From NCBI RefSeq assembly GCF_011390835.1, contig NZ_JAABRQ010000017.1:1-64000 (forward strand): DNA of 64,000 bases, in the 5' to 3' direction. How positions within the stretch are numbered: position 1 is the first letter of the stretch; each line of letters starts with the position of its first letter. Position numbers and translations under genes: made by a program. Source of the DNA: Hydrogenophaga sp. (GTDB lineage: Bacteria; Pseudomonadota; Gammaproteobacteria; Burkholderiales; Burkholderiaceae_C). The notes below the pieces were generated by a model. It made no database searches. It was given only the letters and a program-made list of their open reading frames with translations, and was not told where the DNA came from. Shown here in pieces: positions 1 to 7,206 of the stretch.

Positions 1-15
1 GGTTACGCTAGACCC

Positions 16-654
16 ATGCCCGAACGCCTGCAGAAACTCCTGATCCTCGATCGCGACGGCACGCTCAACCGCAGCCGAGATGATTACGTGGCGTCGCCGG
101 ACGAGTGGGAGGCCTTGCCAGGGGCGCTGGAAGCGGTGGCCCGGCTCAACCAGGGCGGCTGGCATGTGGTGCTGGCGACCAACCAGAGCGGCATTGGCCG
201 CGGCCTTTTCGACATGGCCTCGCTCAATGCGATCCACGCCAAGATGCACCGCCAGCTGGCGGCCGTGGGTGGGCGCGTCGATGCGGTGTTTTTCTGCCCG
301 CATGCACCGGAAGACGGCTGCGATTGCCGCAAGCCGGCACCGGGGCTGTTTCACCAGATCGCGGCGCGCTTTGGCATCCCGCTGGCCAACCTGCCTGCGG
401 CGGGCAATGCGGTGCGCCATGTGCAGGCTGCAGCCGCCGCTGGCTGCCCGGCCCACCTGCTGCTCACCGGCAAGTCCGAGCACCTGCGTGGCCGCCTTGG
501 CCAGGGCGCTGAGGCCGATCTGGCCGTGCTCGCGCCCGAGCTGCCGCCCGGCACCCAGGTGCACGACGATCTGGACGCTTTCGCCGACTGGTTGCTGGCC
601 CAGGAAGCCGCCGAGACACCCACGCTTCCCGTAGCACAAGGCGCCACTCCATGA
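16..654 (+). CDS. gmhB: D-glycero-beta-D-manno-heptose 1,7-bisphosphate 7-phosphatase (GmhB-like), motif IV altered
   Basis: This 212-residue HAD-superfamily phosphatase resembles GmhB, which removes the 7-phosphate from heptose bisphosphate during ADP-heptose synthesis for the LPS inner core in the cytoplasm. The nucleophile motif DRDGT lies at residues 12-16 (Asp12, Asp14), the Thr/Asn motif TNQSG at 55-59, and the GmhB-specific zinc loop CPH...CDC at 94-104 followed by RKP. The usual last HAD motif, GDxxxD, reads GNAVRH at 130-135, so both acidic metal ligands are replaced. The stop overlaps the start of the acyltransferase gene (ATGA), so the pair is translationally coupled. The 11 bases before it contain an in-frame TAG that could end an upstream gene, often glyS in relatives, but too little is visible to call it. 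Confidence 0.88.
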   Translation: MPERLQKLLILDRDGTLNRSRDDYVASPDEWEALPGALEAVARLNQGGWHVVLATNQSGIGRGLFDMASLNAIHAKMHRQLAAVGGRVDAVFFCPHAPEDGCDCRKPAPGLFHQIAARFGIPLANLPAAGNAVRHVQAAAAAGCPAHLLLTGKSEHLRGRLGQGAEADLAVLAPELPPGTQVHDDLDAFADWLLAQEAAETPTLPVAQGATP

Positions 655-1400
655 ACCTGCTGCGCTCCCTGCTTCACATGCTGTTCATGATGGTGACCGT
701 GATCCCCTGGGGGCTCGCAGTGGTGATCGCTGCGCCCTTTCTGAGTAGCACCCGGGTCTACTGGATGTGCGTGGGCTGGTTGCGTGTGGCGGTGCGCAGC
801 GGCGAGATCCTGCTGGGCATCCGCAACCACATCATCGGTTTCGAGAACCTGCCAGTAGCCACCAAGGCGCCGGCCATCCTGCTGCTCAAGCACCAGTCGA
901 CCTGGGAAACCTTCTGCATGCCTACACTGATGCCGCACCCGCTGGCCTATGTGTTCAAGAAAGAGCTGCTCTACGTGCCTTTCTTTGGCTGGGCCATGGG
1001 CCGCATGGACATGATTCACATCGACCGCAGCAAGCGCGCCCAGGCCTTCAACAAGGTGGTCGAGCAAGGCCAGCGCCTGCTCGACCAGGGCACCTGGGTC
1101 ATCATGTTTCCCGAGGGCACACGCATTCCGCGCGGCCAGCAAGGGGTCTACAAGAGCGGTGGCACCCGCCTGGCGATCGCCACCGGCGCGCCGGTGATTC
1201 CGATCGCGGTCACCTCGGCTAAGTGCTGGCCGCGCAAGGCCTTCATCAAGAGGCCTGGCACGGTGGAGTTCTCGATTGGCAAGCCCATTCCCAGCGCGGG
1301 GCGCGAGCCCGATGAGCTGATGCGGGAAGTGGAGGCCTGGATCGAAGCCGAGATGCGCAGGCTCGACCCCACGGCTTATCCCTCGCCGGTGGCCAGCTGA
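651..1400 (+). CDS. 1-acyl-sn-glycerol-3-phosphate acyltransferase family protein (PlsC-like)
   Basis: A 249-residue membrane-associated acyltransferase that probably transfers a fatty acyl group to lysophosphatidic acid in phospholipid synthesis. The catalytic block I is KHQSTWE, with His81 and an acidic residue at 86 (HX4E instead of the commoner HX4D). Block III is FPEGTR at 153-158. The N-terminus is hydrophobic (about residues 5-30) and likely anchors the protein in the inner membrane. It overlaps gmhB by four bases and is followed after five bases by the metallopeptidase gene, so the three genes form a compact operon. The family is certain; the exact acceptor lipid is not. Confidence 0.9.
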   Translation: MNLLRSLLHMLFMMVTVIPWGLAVVIAAPFLSSTRVYWMCVGWLRVAVRSGEILLGIRNHIIGFENLPVATKAPAILLLKHQSTWETFCMPTLMPHPLAYVFKKELLYVPFFGWAMGRMDMIHIDRSKRAQAFNKVVEQGQRLLDQGTWVIMFPEGTRIPRGQQGVYKSGGTRLAIATGAPVIPIAVTSAKCWPRKAFIKRPGTVEFSIGKPIPSAGREPDELMREVEAWIEAEMRRLDPTAYPSPVAS

Positions 1401-1405
1401 TCGCC

Positions 1406-2401
1406 ATGCAGCGCTTCGTGCAACTGGCGCTGGACTTGCTGGGCATGGAGCCCTCGCCGGCACTGGTGCCAAGTCCCCAGCGACCGCGCCGAGTTCGCCG
1501 TCCGTCGGGCGTGGACACGGCAGGCAACGCGCAGGCTGCGCCGTTGTTGTTCGAAGTGCCTGTGGCGCCGCCCGCTCAGCAGCCGTCGGCGGGCGCGCTT
1601 CCGTCGGTGCCCGCCTTGCCTTTGAGCCAGGTGTTTCAGCCCGGCACCTGGCACCACCCGCGCGCCAACCGCTTGCTGCGGCTGCCATCGTGCGAGGTGG
1701 CCTACGAGTTCAAACGCGGCAAGCGCCGCACCATCGGCCTCACGGTCGGCCCCGAGGGCCTGAGCGTGCGTGCGCCTCGCTGGACGCCGCTGGGCGAAGT
1801 CGAGGCCATGCTGCATGAGCGAGCGCAATGGGTGCTGGACAAGTTGCAGCAAGCCCGCGCCCGGGCCGATGAACTGGCGCAGGCACGCACCGTCTGGACC
1901 GATGGCGCCCTGTTCGATTTTCTGGGTCAGCGCGTGCAACTGGTGCTGGACCCTGCACATGGCTTTGCACAGGTCGGTGCGGTGCTGGAACCCGGTATTG
2001 GCGATGTGCCCGCTCGCCTGCGGCTGGGGCTGGCGCACAACGCTGTCGAGGTCCAGATCCGCGACGCCGCGCAAGCCTGGCTCATGCGCCAGGCCAAGCG
2101 CGTGTTTGCTGAGCGGCTCGACCACTTCGCACCCCAATTGGGTGTGCGCTATCAGAAGCTGCGCCTGTCCAGCGCCGGCACCCGCTGGGGCAGCGCCAGT
2201 GCCGACGGTTGCATCCGCCTGAATTGGCGGCTGATTCACCTGAAGCTGGACATGGTGGACTATGTGGTGGTGCACGAACTCAGCCACCTGCGTCACATGG
2301 ACCACAGCCCGCAGTTCTGGGAGGTGGTGGCCAGCGTCATGCCGGATCATCAGCAACGGCGGCGCGCATTGCGGCAAGCGGCGGTACCGCTGGGCGAGTA
2401 G
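1406..2401 (+). CDS. YgjP/SprT-like M48-type metal-dependent hydrolase (DUF45)
   Basis: A 331-residue protein of the YgjP-like metallopeptidase family (formerly DUF45). The C-terminal motif begins at residue 290 and supplies the predicted zinc ligands His290, His294 and His300 with catalytic Glu291 (HELSH...H). A preceding segment RWGSAS is also typical of this family. The first 100 residues are Pro/Ala-rich and probably disordered. It closes the gmhB-plsC operon on the same strand. The substrate is unknown; the family is annotated by analogy to zinc proteases, and no signal peptide is visible, so it is probably cytoplasmic. Confidence 0.85.
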   Translation: MQRFVQLALDLLGMEPSPALVPSPQRPRRVRRPSGVDTAGNAQAAPLLFEVPVAPPAQQPSAGALPSVPALPLSQVFQPGTWHHPRANRLLRLPSCEVAYEFKRGKRRTIGLTVGPEGLSVRAPRWTPLGEVEAMLHERAQWVLDKLQQARARADELAQARTVWTDGALFDFLGQRVQLVLDPAHGFAQVGAVLEPGIGDVPARLRLGLAHNAVEVQIRDAAQAWLMRQAKRVFAERLDHFAPQLGVRYQKLRLSSAGTRWGSASADGCIRLNWRLIHLKLDMVDYVVVHELSHLRHMDHSPQFWEVVASVMPDHQQRRRALRQAAVPLGE

Positions 2402-2457
2402 AAGGGCCCGCACGCTGCCCCGCTGCGTGTGTCGCAGCCCTCCTCAAGCTCAGTGGA

Positions 2458-3528
2458 TCAGACGGTACTGAATCGGTAGATGCCGTCGGCGCCGCGCTCG
2501 CGTTTCAGTTGGCCGTCGAACCAAAGCCGGTGCAAATGCGCGACCGCTTCGCCCATCGCAAATGTGGTCTGGTGTAGATCGAGTGCGCGGGTGAACAGCA
2601 CGGGGATCATGTCCATCGCGCTGCAAGGCGCCTGCTGGCAGGCCTCGTGCACCTCGGCCAAGCGGTCGCGGTGGTGGTCCTTGAGCTGCTGGATGCGCTC
2701 ATGCAGCCCGGTGAAGGGCTTGCCATGCGAGGGCAGCACCAGGGTATCGGCGGGCAAGGGCAGATAGCGATCGAGCGATTCAAGGAACAAGGCCAGCGGG
2801 TCCCCTTCGGGTTCCACGTCGTACACGCTCACGTTGGTGGAAATGCGCGGCAGCACCATGTCGCCGCTGATCAGGGTCTGGATGTCCGCGCAGTACAGCG
2901 CGATGTGCTCGGGCGCGTGGCCGTAGCCGCTGATGCAACGCCAGTCGCGCCCGCCGATGCGAACCAGTTGCCCGTCCATGATCCGGCGGTAGTGGCGCGG
3001 CACGCTGGGCACCAGATTGGGGTAGTAGCCGGTGCGCTGGCGGATCTTCTCCAGATCGTCCGGATCGGTCATGCCATGGGTACCGAAGAAGAGCATCGCA
3101 CTTTCACCACCAAAGCCGGTGGTGCTCTGTGAGGCGATGCGAGCGGCGTTGTAGTCGGTGGCACTGGCCCACAGCGTCACACCCCATTTTTCGCACAACC
3201 AGTCGGCCAGGCCGATGTGGTCCGGGTGCATGTGGGTGACCAGCACGCGCAGCACTGGCAGGCCGTCGAGCTCGTTGGCGAACACCTGCTCCCACTGCGC
3301 TTTGGCTTCGTCGCGGGCAATGCAGCAATCCACCACCGTCCAGCCTTCAACACCGTCGATCTCGTCGCGCAGCAGCCAGAGGTTGATGTGGTCGAGCGCA
3401 AACGGCAGCGTCATGCGGATCCACTTCACGCCTGGCGCCACCTCGAGTGCGTGGCCTGGCTTGGGCAGCGCGGCGCCCTGCGGGTAGTGCAGTCGGCTCT
3501 CGAGCGCGTCTTTGGTGGGTGCGGTCAT
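2458..3528 (-). CDS. metallo-beta-lactamase-fold hydrolase, probable LiuR regulon member
   Basis: A 356-residue MBL-fold metal-dependent hydrolase. The metal-binding motif THMHPDH sits at 98-104 (His99, His101, Asp103, His104), with further ligands in GYGHAPEH and SGDMVL and a late PSHGKP. The helical C-terminal extension resembles that of thioesterase-like/glyoxalase II-like MBL proteins. It is transcribed divergently from the MerR regulator and its ATG starts only about 30 bases from the LiuR-type palindrome, so it probably belongs to the leucine/isovalerate regulon. A role hydrolysing an acyl-CoA or lactone intermediate is an inference from context, not visible in the residues. Confidence 0.85.
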   Translation of the reverse strand: MTAPTKDALESRLHYPQGAALPKPGHALEVAPGVKWIRMTLPFALDHINLWLLRDEIDGVEGWTVVDCCIARDEAKAQWEQVFANELDGLPVLRVLVTHMHPDHIGLADWLCEKWGVTLWASATDYNAARIASQSTTGFGGESAMLFFGTHGMTDPDDLEKIRQRTGYYPNLVPSVPRHYRRIMDGQLVRIGGRDWRCISGYGHAPEHIALYCADIQTLISGDMVLPRISTNVSVYDVEPEGDPLALFLESLDRYLPLPADTLVLPSHGKPFTGLHERIQQLKDHHRDRLAEVHEACQQAPCSAMDMIPVLFTRALDLHQTTFAMGEAVAHLHRLWFDGQLKRERGADGIYRFSTV

Positions 3529-3558
3529 GTCGGGTGGATTCCGTTAAGATGAATGACG

Positions 3559-3574
3559 TTGACGTAAACGTCAA
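3559..3574. promoter_or_regulatory. LiuR-type operator between the MBL hydrolase and liuR
   Basis: TTGACGTAAACGTCAA: two perfect 7-base arms, TTGACGT and ACGTCAA, around AA. It lies in the divergent intergenic region between the MBL hydrolase (minus) and the MerR-type gene (plus). The half-sites recur in a second palindrome at 4780-4803. The arrangement fits autoregulation by a LiuR-type MerR protein plus control of the divergent hydrolase. Confidence 0.8.
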
Positions 3575-3659
3575 TCTGCGTTGCATTCTACGGAGCGCGG
3601 TGCCTGCGCGCTGTCCGATGCCAGACAGGCCCTTTTCCCCCGGTACCCATCCCCCAGAC

Positions 3660-4097
3660 ATGGCGACACCTGCGACCCACACCATCAGCGACCTGGCCCG
3701 CGAGTTCGACCTGACCACGCGCGCCATCCGCTTCTATGAAGACATGGGCTTGTTGCAGCCGCTGCGCGAAGGACCGGGCGGTCGCAACCGGGTCTACAGC
3801 GCGCGCGACCGCACGCGGCTCAAGCTCACGCTGCGCGCCAAGCGGCTAGGGCTGTCCTTGTCCGAAGCCAAGGCCATCATCGATACCTACGACAGCCCGC
3901 GCGACACCGGGCCGCAGCTGCGCAAGTTTCTCGCCGTGCTGGCCGACCACCGGCGCCAGCTCGAAGAACAGCTGGCCGATCTGGTGGCCAACCTCGATGA
4001 GGTCAAGGTGCATGAGAAAGAAGCGCGTGCGCTGTTGGCCAAGGTGGACAAGGTGGACAAGGTGGACAAGGCTGCCATGCCGCGCAAGAGCACCTGA
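3660..4097 (+). CDS. liuR: MerR-family transcriptional regulator of leucine/isovalerate catabolism (LiuR-like)
   Basis: A 145-residue MerR-family regulator. The N-terminal winged helix-turn-helix (about 9-75) begins TISDLAREFDLTTRAIRFYED and carries the conserved RFYEDMGLL segment; a long dimerisation helix follows. No cysteine effector-binding pair is seen, as expected for LiuR rather than a metal sensor. I chose the ATG at 3660 because homology starts there; the open frame extends upstream through the operator. Two matching palindromes flank the gene and the nearby isovaleryl-CoA dehydrogenase operon. The C-terminus ends in a KVD tandem repeat. Naming it LiuR rests on this context and on known LiuR families. 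Confidence 0.85.
   Translation: MATPATHTISDLAREFDLTTRAIRFYEDMGLLQPLREGPGGRNRVYSARDRTRLKLTLRAKRLGLSLSEAKAIIDTYDSPRDTGPQLRKFLAVLADHRRQLEEQLADLVANLDEVKVHEKEARALLAKVDKVDKVDKAAMPRKST
4041..4070 (+). repeat. 9-bp in-frame tandem repeat in liuR
   Basis: Three perfect copies of AAGGTGGAC followed by AAG encode (KVD)3K near the C-terminus of the MerR regulator. It is a candidate for slipped-strand copy-number change that would keep the reading frame. Confidence 0.9.
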
Positions 4098-4115
4098 TGC
4101 GCCCACCACGGGCGC

Positions 4116-4724
4116 TCACTCGCTTGGCGCACCCGCGTCGTTGTCGACCCAGTTCACCTGGCCTTGGCCCGCATCGTTGATGCGCGCCACCAGCCCTGCG
4201 GCCCTGGATTCGGGTACGTTCAGCGCCACATGCACACCCTGGCCGTGCTGCACCGCTTGCAGCTGCGCGGCGTGGCTGGGCAGTTCGCGGCGCAGCCAGC
4301 CCTCCAGCGCATAGGGCATCACGCATCGCAGGGTGGTGTGGCGGACGATGGGCATCTTCTCGGCCTTCAGCAGCGACTGCGCCACCGCGTCGGTGTACGC
4401 GCGCGCCAGACCTCCGGCGCCGAGCTGAATGCCGCCATAGTGGCGCACGACGGTGGCCAGCACCCCCTCCAGACCGTGGTGCCGCAGCACCTCCAGCATC
4501 GGGCGCCCGGCGGTGCCACTGGGCTCGCCATCGTCGTTCGCTGCCGATTGACCGCCCGCCATCAGCGCCCAGCACACATGGGCAGCGCCCGGGTGCTCGG
4601 CCCGCAGCGCGGCCACCCGCGCGATTGCGGCTGCGCGCCCGGTGCAGGGCTCGACGCAGCCGATGAAGCGGCTCTTCTTGATCGTGAGGTCGCTGTGGAC
4701 CGGGTGGGCCAGCGCGTGGGGCAT
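4116..4724 (-). CDS. yigZ: YigZ/IMPACT-family protein
   Basis: A 202-residue protein of the YigZ/IMPACT family. The N-terminal UPF0029 domain shows KKSRFIG (about 16-22), the ...DDGEPSGTAGRPML segment typical of the family, and VVRHYGGIQLGAGGLARAY in the middle. The smaller C-terminal domain has a ferredoxin-like fold in solved relatives. Bacterial members are linked loosely to translation or peptidase regulation; the biochemical role is not established. It ends convergently with liuR and starts about 55 bases from the second LiuR-type palindrome, so it might be co-regulated with leucine catabolism. Confidence 0.9.
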   Translation of the reverse strand: MPHALAHPVHSDLTIKKSRFIGCVEPCTGRAAAIARVAALRAEHPGAAHVCWALMAGGQSAANDDGEPSGTAGRPMLEVLRHHGLEGVLATVVRHYGGIQLGAGGLARAYTDAVAQSLLKAEKMPIVRHTTLRCVMPYALEGWLRRELPSHAAQLQAVQHGQGVHVALNVPESRAAGLVARINDAGQGQVNWVDNDAGAPSE

Positions 4725-4779
4725 GTGCTGCAGTATCGTCTGCAGTGGGTACTGGTCGCGCTAGCCCGCTTCAGCCATA

Positions 4780-4803
4780 ATTGACGTTTACGTAAACGTC
4801 AAT
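4780..4803. promoter_or_regulatory. 24-bp perfect palindrome, double LiuR-type operator before the thioesterase-liuA operon
   Basis: The half ATTGACGTTTAC is followed by its exact reverse complement. The 24 bp contain two overlapping 16-bp LiuR-like sites, TTGACGT-TT-ACGTAAA and TTTACGT-AA-ACGTCAA. It sits between yigZ (minus) and the thioesterase/isovaleryl-CoA dehydrogenase genes (plus), 48 bases before the thioesterase start. Confidence 0.85.
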
Positions 4804-4850
4804 GTCCGAACCCACGGTATCGCGTACCCGCGACCAGCTCAGGAAACGCC

Positions 4851-5312
4851 TTGCACCTCCCTGTTTTTGAACCCCGAGATCCCGATTACGTCCAGCGTGT
4901 GCGCGTCAGCTTCGAGCGCCAGGCCGCCATGCGCACCCTGGGCGCCTCGCTCGTCGCTGTGCGCCCGGGCCAGGTCGAGATCGCGCTGCCCTGGTCCGAG
5001 CCGCTGACCCAGCAACACGGCTTCCTGCATGCGGGCATGGTGTCCACTGCCCTGGACTCGGCCTGCGGCTACGCCGGGTTTTCGCTGATGCCTGCCAACG
5101 CGGCGGTTCTCACCATCGAGTTCAAGATCAACCTGCTAGCCCCAGCCAAGGGAGAGACCTTCCGCATGGTGGGCAACGTGATCAAGCCTGGCCGCACGGT
5201 GACGGTGTGCGAGGGTCAGGCCTACGCCATCGAAGATGGTCACGAGAAGCTGATCGCCACCATGGCCTGTACGCTCATGGCGGTGATCGGCCGAGACAAC
5301 ATCCAAGGCTGA
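4851..5312 (+). CDS. PaaI-family hotdog-fold thioesterase
   Basis: A 153-residue hotdog-fold protein of the PaaI/acyl-CoA thioesterase type. The active-site helix region reads QQHGFLHAGMVSTALDSACGYA (about 55-77), with the HGG-like HAGM and the Asp in ALDSA that normally acts in catalysis. The start used is TTG at 4851, preceded by AGGAAA at a suitable spacing; no better ATG exists before the conserved region. It is the first gene after the 24-bp LiuR-type palindrome and lies 27 bases before liuA, so it may remove dead-end acyl-CoAs in leucine breakdown. That role is inferred from position. Confidence 0.87.
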   Translation: MHLPVFEPRDPDYVQRVRVSFERQAAMRTLGASLVAVRPGQVEIALPWSEPLTQQHGFLHAGMVSTALDSACGYAGFSLMPANAAVLTIEFKINLLAPAKGETFRMVGNVIKPGRTVTVCEGQAYAIEDGHEKLIATMACTLMAVIGRDNIQG

Positions 5313-5339
5313 GGCCTTTTTATTTCAGGAGATATTCAC

Positions 5340-6521
5340 ATGAACAACTTGCCCGGCCTCAACTTCCAGCTCGGTGAAGACATCGATGCCCTGCGTGATG
5401 CGGTGCGCGACTTTGCCCAGGCCGAAATCGCTCCTCGCGCTGAGGAGGTCGACCGCAGTGACCAGTTCCCCATGGACCTCTGGCGCAAGATGGGCGACCT
5501 CGGCGTGCTCGGCATTACTGTGCCCGAGACCGATGGTGGCGCCGGCATGGGCTATCTCGCCCACATGGTCGCCATGGAGGAGATCAGTCGCGCCAGCGCC
5601 TCGGTGGGCCTGTCCTACGGCGCGCACAGCAACCTCTGTGTGAACCAGATCAACCGCAATGGCAACGCCGCTCAGAAGACGAAGTACCTGCCCAAGTTGA
5701 TCAGCGGCGAACACGTGGGCGCGCTGGCCATGAGCGAGCCGGGCGCTGGGTCGGACGTGATTTCCATGAAGCTGAAAGCCGAAGACAAGGGCGGCTACTA
5801 CCTGCTCAACGGCAGCAAGATGTGGATCACCAACGGACCCGACGCCGACACCCTGGTGGTTTACGCCAAGAGCGAGCCCGAGCTCGGCGCGCGTGGCGTG
5901 ACCGCCTTCCTGATCGAGAAAGGCATGAAGGGCTTCTCCATCGCGCAAAAGCTGGATAAGCTCGGCATGCGCGGGAGCCACACCGGTGAGCTGGTGTTCG
6001 AAAACGTCGAAGTGCCGGCCGAGAACATCCTCGGCGGACTCAACCTAGGTGCCAAGGTGCTCATGAGTGGGCTGGACTACGAGCGCGCAGTGCTCTCCGG
6101 CGGCCCGCTGGGCATCATGCAGTCGGTGATGGACAACATCGTGCCCTACATCCACGACCGCAAACAGTTTGGCCAGAGCATCGGCGAGTTCCAGCTGATA
6201 CAGGGCAAGGTCGCCGACATGTACACCGTTCAGCAGGCGGCGCGTTCGTTTGCCTACACGGTGGCAAAGAACCTCGACCTGCTTGGCTCCGAACACGTGC
6301 GCCAGGTGCGCAAGGACTGCGCCTCCGTCATCCTCTGGACGGCCGAGAAAGCCACCTGGATGGCGGGCGAGGGCATCCAGATCTTCGGTGGCAATGGCTA
6401 CATCAACGAATACCCGTTGGGCCGCCTCTGGCGCGACGCCAAGCTGTACGAGATCGGCGCTGGCACCAGCGAGATCCGCCGCATGCTGATCGGCCGTGAG
6501 CTGTTTTCGGAAACCATGTAA
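5340..6521 (+). CDS. liuA: isovaleryl-CoA dehydrogenase
   Basis: A 393-residue FAD-dependent acyl-CoA dehydrogenase that oxidises isovaleryl-CoA to 3-methylcrotonyl-CoA and passes electrons to ETF. FAD/substrate motifs include [20 protein letters not shown] and [11 protein letters not shown]. The catalytic base is placed as in isovaleryl-CoA dehydrogenases, in helix G ([14 protein letters not shown]), while the position used by medium-chain enzymes reads AGTSEIRR without a Glu. A good Shine-Dalgarno sequence (AGGAGA) lies nine bases before the ATG. It follows the thioesterase under the LiuR-type palindrome and overlaps the carbonic anhydrase start (TAATG). Confidence 0.96.
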   Translation: MNNLPGLNFQLGEDIDALRDAVRDFAQAEIAPRAEEVDRSDQFPMDLWRKMGDLGVLGITVPETDGGAGMGYLAHMVAMEEISRASASVGLSYGAHSNLCVNQINRNGNAAQKTKYLPKLISGEHVGALAMSEPGAGSDVISMKLKAEDKGGYYLLNGSKMWITNGPDADTLVVYAKSEPELGARGVTAFLIEKGMKGFSIAQKLDKLGMRGSHTGELVFENVEVPAENILGGLNLGAKVLMSGLDYERAVLSGGPLGIMQSVMDNIVPYIHDRKQFGQSIGEFQLIQGKVADMYTVQQAARSFAYTVAKNLDLLGSEHVRQVRKDCASVILWTAEKATWMAGEGIQIFGGNGYINEYPLGRLWRDAKLYEIGAGTSEIRRMLIGRELFSETM

Positions 6522-7174
6522 TGCCGCTGCGCAACCTGCTCGCCCACAACCGTACTTGGGCGGCCCAGATGGAGGCCGAGCGGCCAGGCTTTTTCACGCG
6601 CCTGTCTGAGCAGCAGACGCCCCGCTACATGTGGATCGGTTGCTCCGACAGCCGCGTGCCCGCCAACCAGATCACCGGCCTGGAGCCAGGCGAGGTGTTC
6701 GTGCACCGCAACATCGCCAACGTGGTAGTACCGACCGACCTGAACTGCCTGTCCACGATCCAGTTTGCGGTCGACCAGTTGCACGTGGAGCACCTCATGG
6801 TGGTGGGCCATTTCGGTTGTGGCGGCGTGAAGGCAGCGCTCTACAACACACGCGTGGGCCTGGCCGACAACTGGCTGCGCCACATCAAGGATGTCCGCGA
6901 CCAGCACGCGGGTCTGCTCGAGGGGCTGCACGAGTCGCACCGGCTGGATGCCATGTGTGAGCTCAATGTGATCGAGCAGGTGATGAACGTGGCCCAGACC
7001 ACCGTGGTGCAAGACGCCTGGGCTCGCGGCCAGGCCTTAACGCTGCATGGCTGGGTCTACGGCCTCAGCGATGGCCTGTTGCAAGACCTTCATATGGTGA
7101 TCCGCGGCGAAGACGTGCTGGCCGAAACCCACGCCCGCGCAATAGATGCGGTGGCGCAGCGCGTTCGCGCTTGA
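6521..7174 (+). CDS. can: beta-class carbonic anhydrase
   Basis: A 217-residue beta-carbonic anhydrase that interconverts CO2 and bicarbonate. Zinc ligands and the catalytic dyad are in place: Cys41-Ser-Asp43-Ser-Arg45 and His97-Phe-Gly-Cys100. Length and the N-terminal RNLLAHNRTWA match the proteobacterial Can type. Its ATG shares a base with the liuA stop codon (TAATG), which indicates translational coupling. Because methylcrotonyl-CoA carboxylase in the same pathway consumes bicarbonate, the coupling makes sense metabolically; that link is an inference. Confidence 0.95.
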   Translation: MPLRNLLAHNRTWAAQMEAERPGFFTRLSEQQTPRYMWIGCSDSRVPANQITGLEPGEVFVHRNIANVVVPTDLNCLSTIQFAVDQLHVEHLMVVGHFGCGGVKAALYNTRVGLADNWLRHIKDVRDQHAGLLEGLHESHRLDAMCELNVIEQVMNVAQTTVVQDAWARGQALTLHGWVYGLSDGLLQDLHMVIRGEDVLAETHARAIDAVAQRVRA

Positions 7175-7206
7175 AGGTCCTCAGACGCCCCTGGTAACTG
7201 TCGAAC

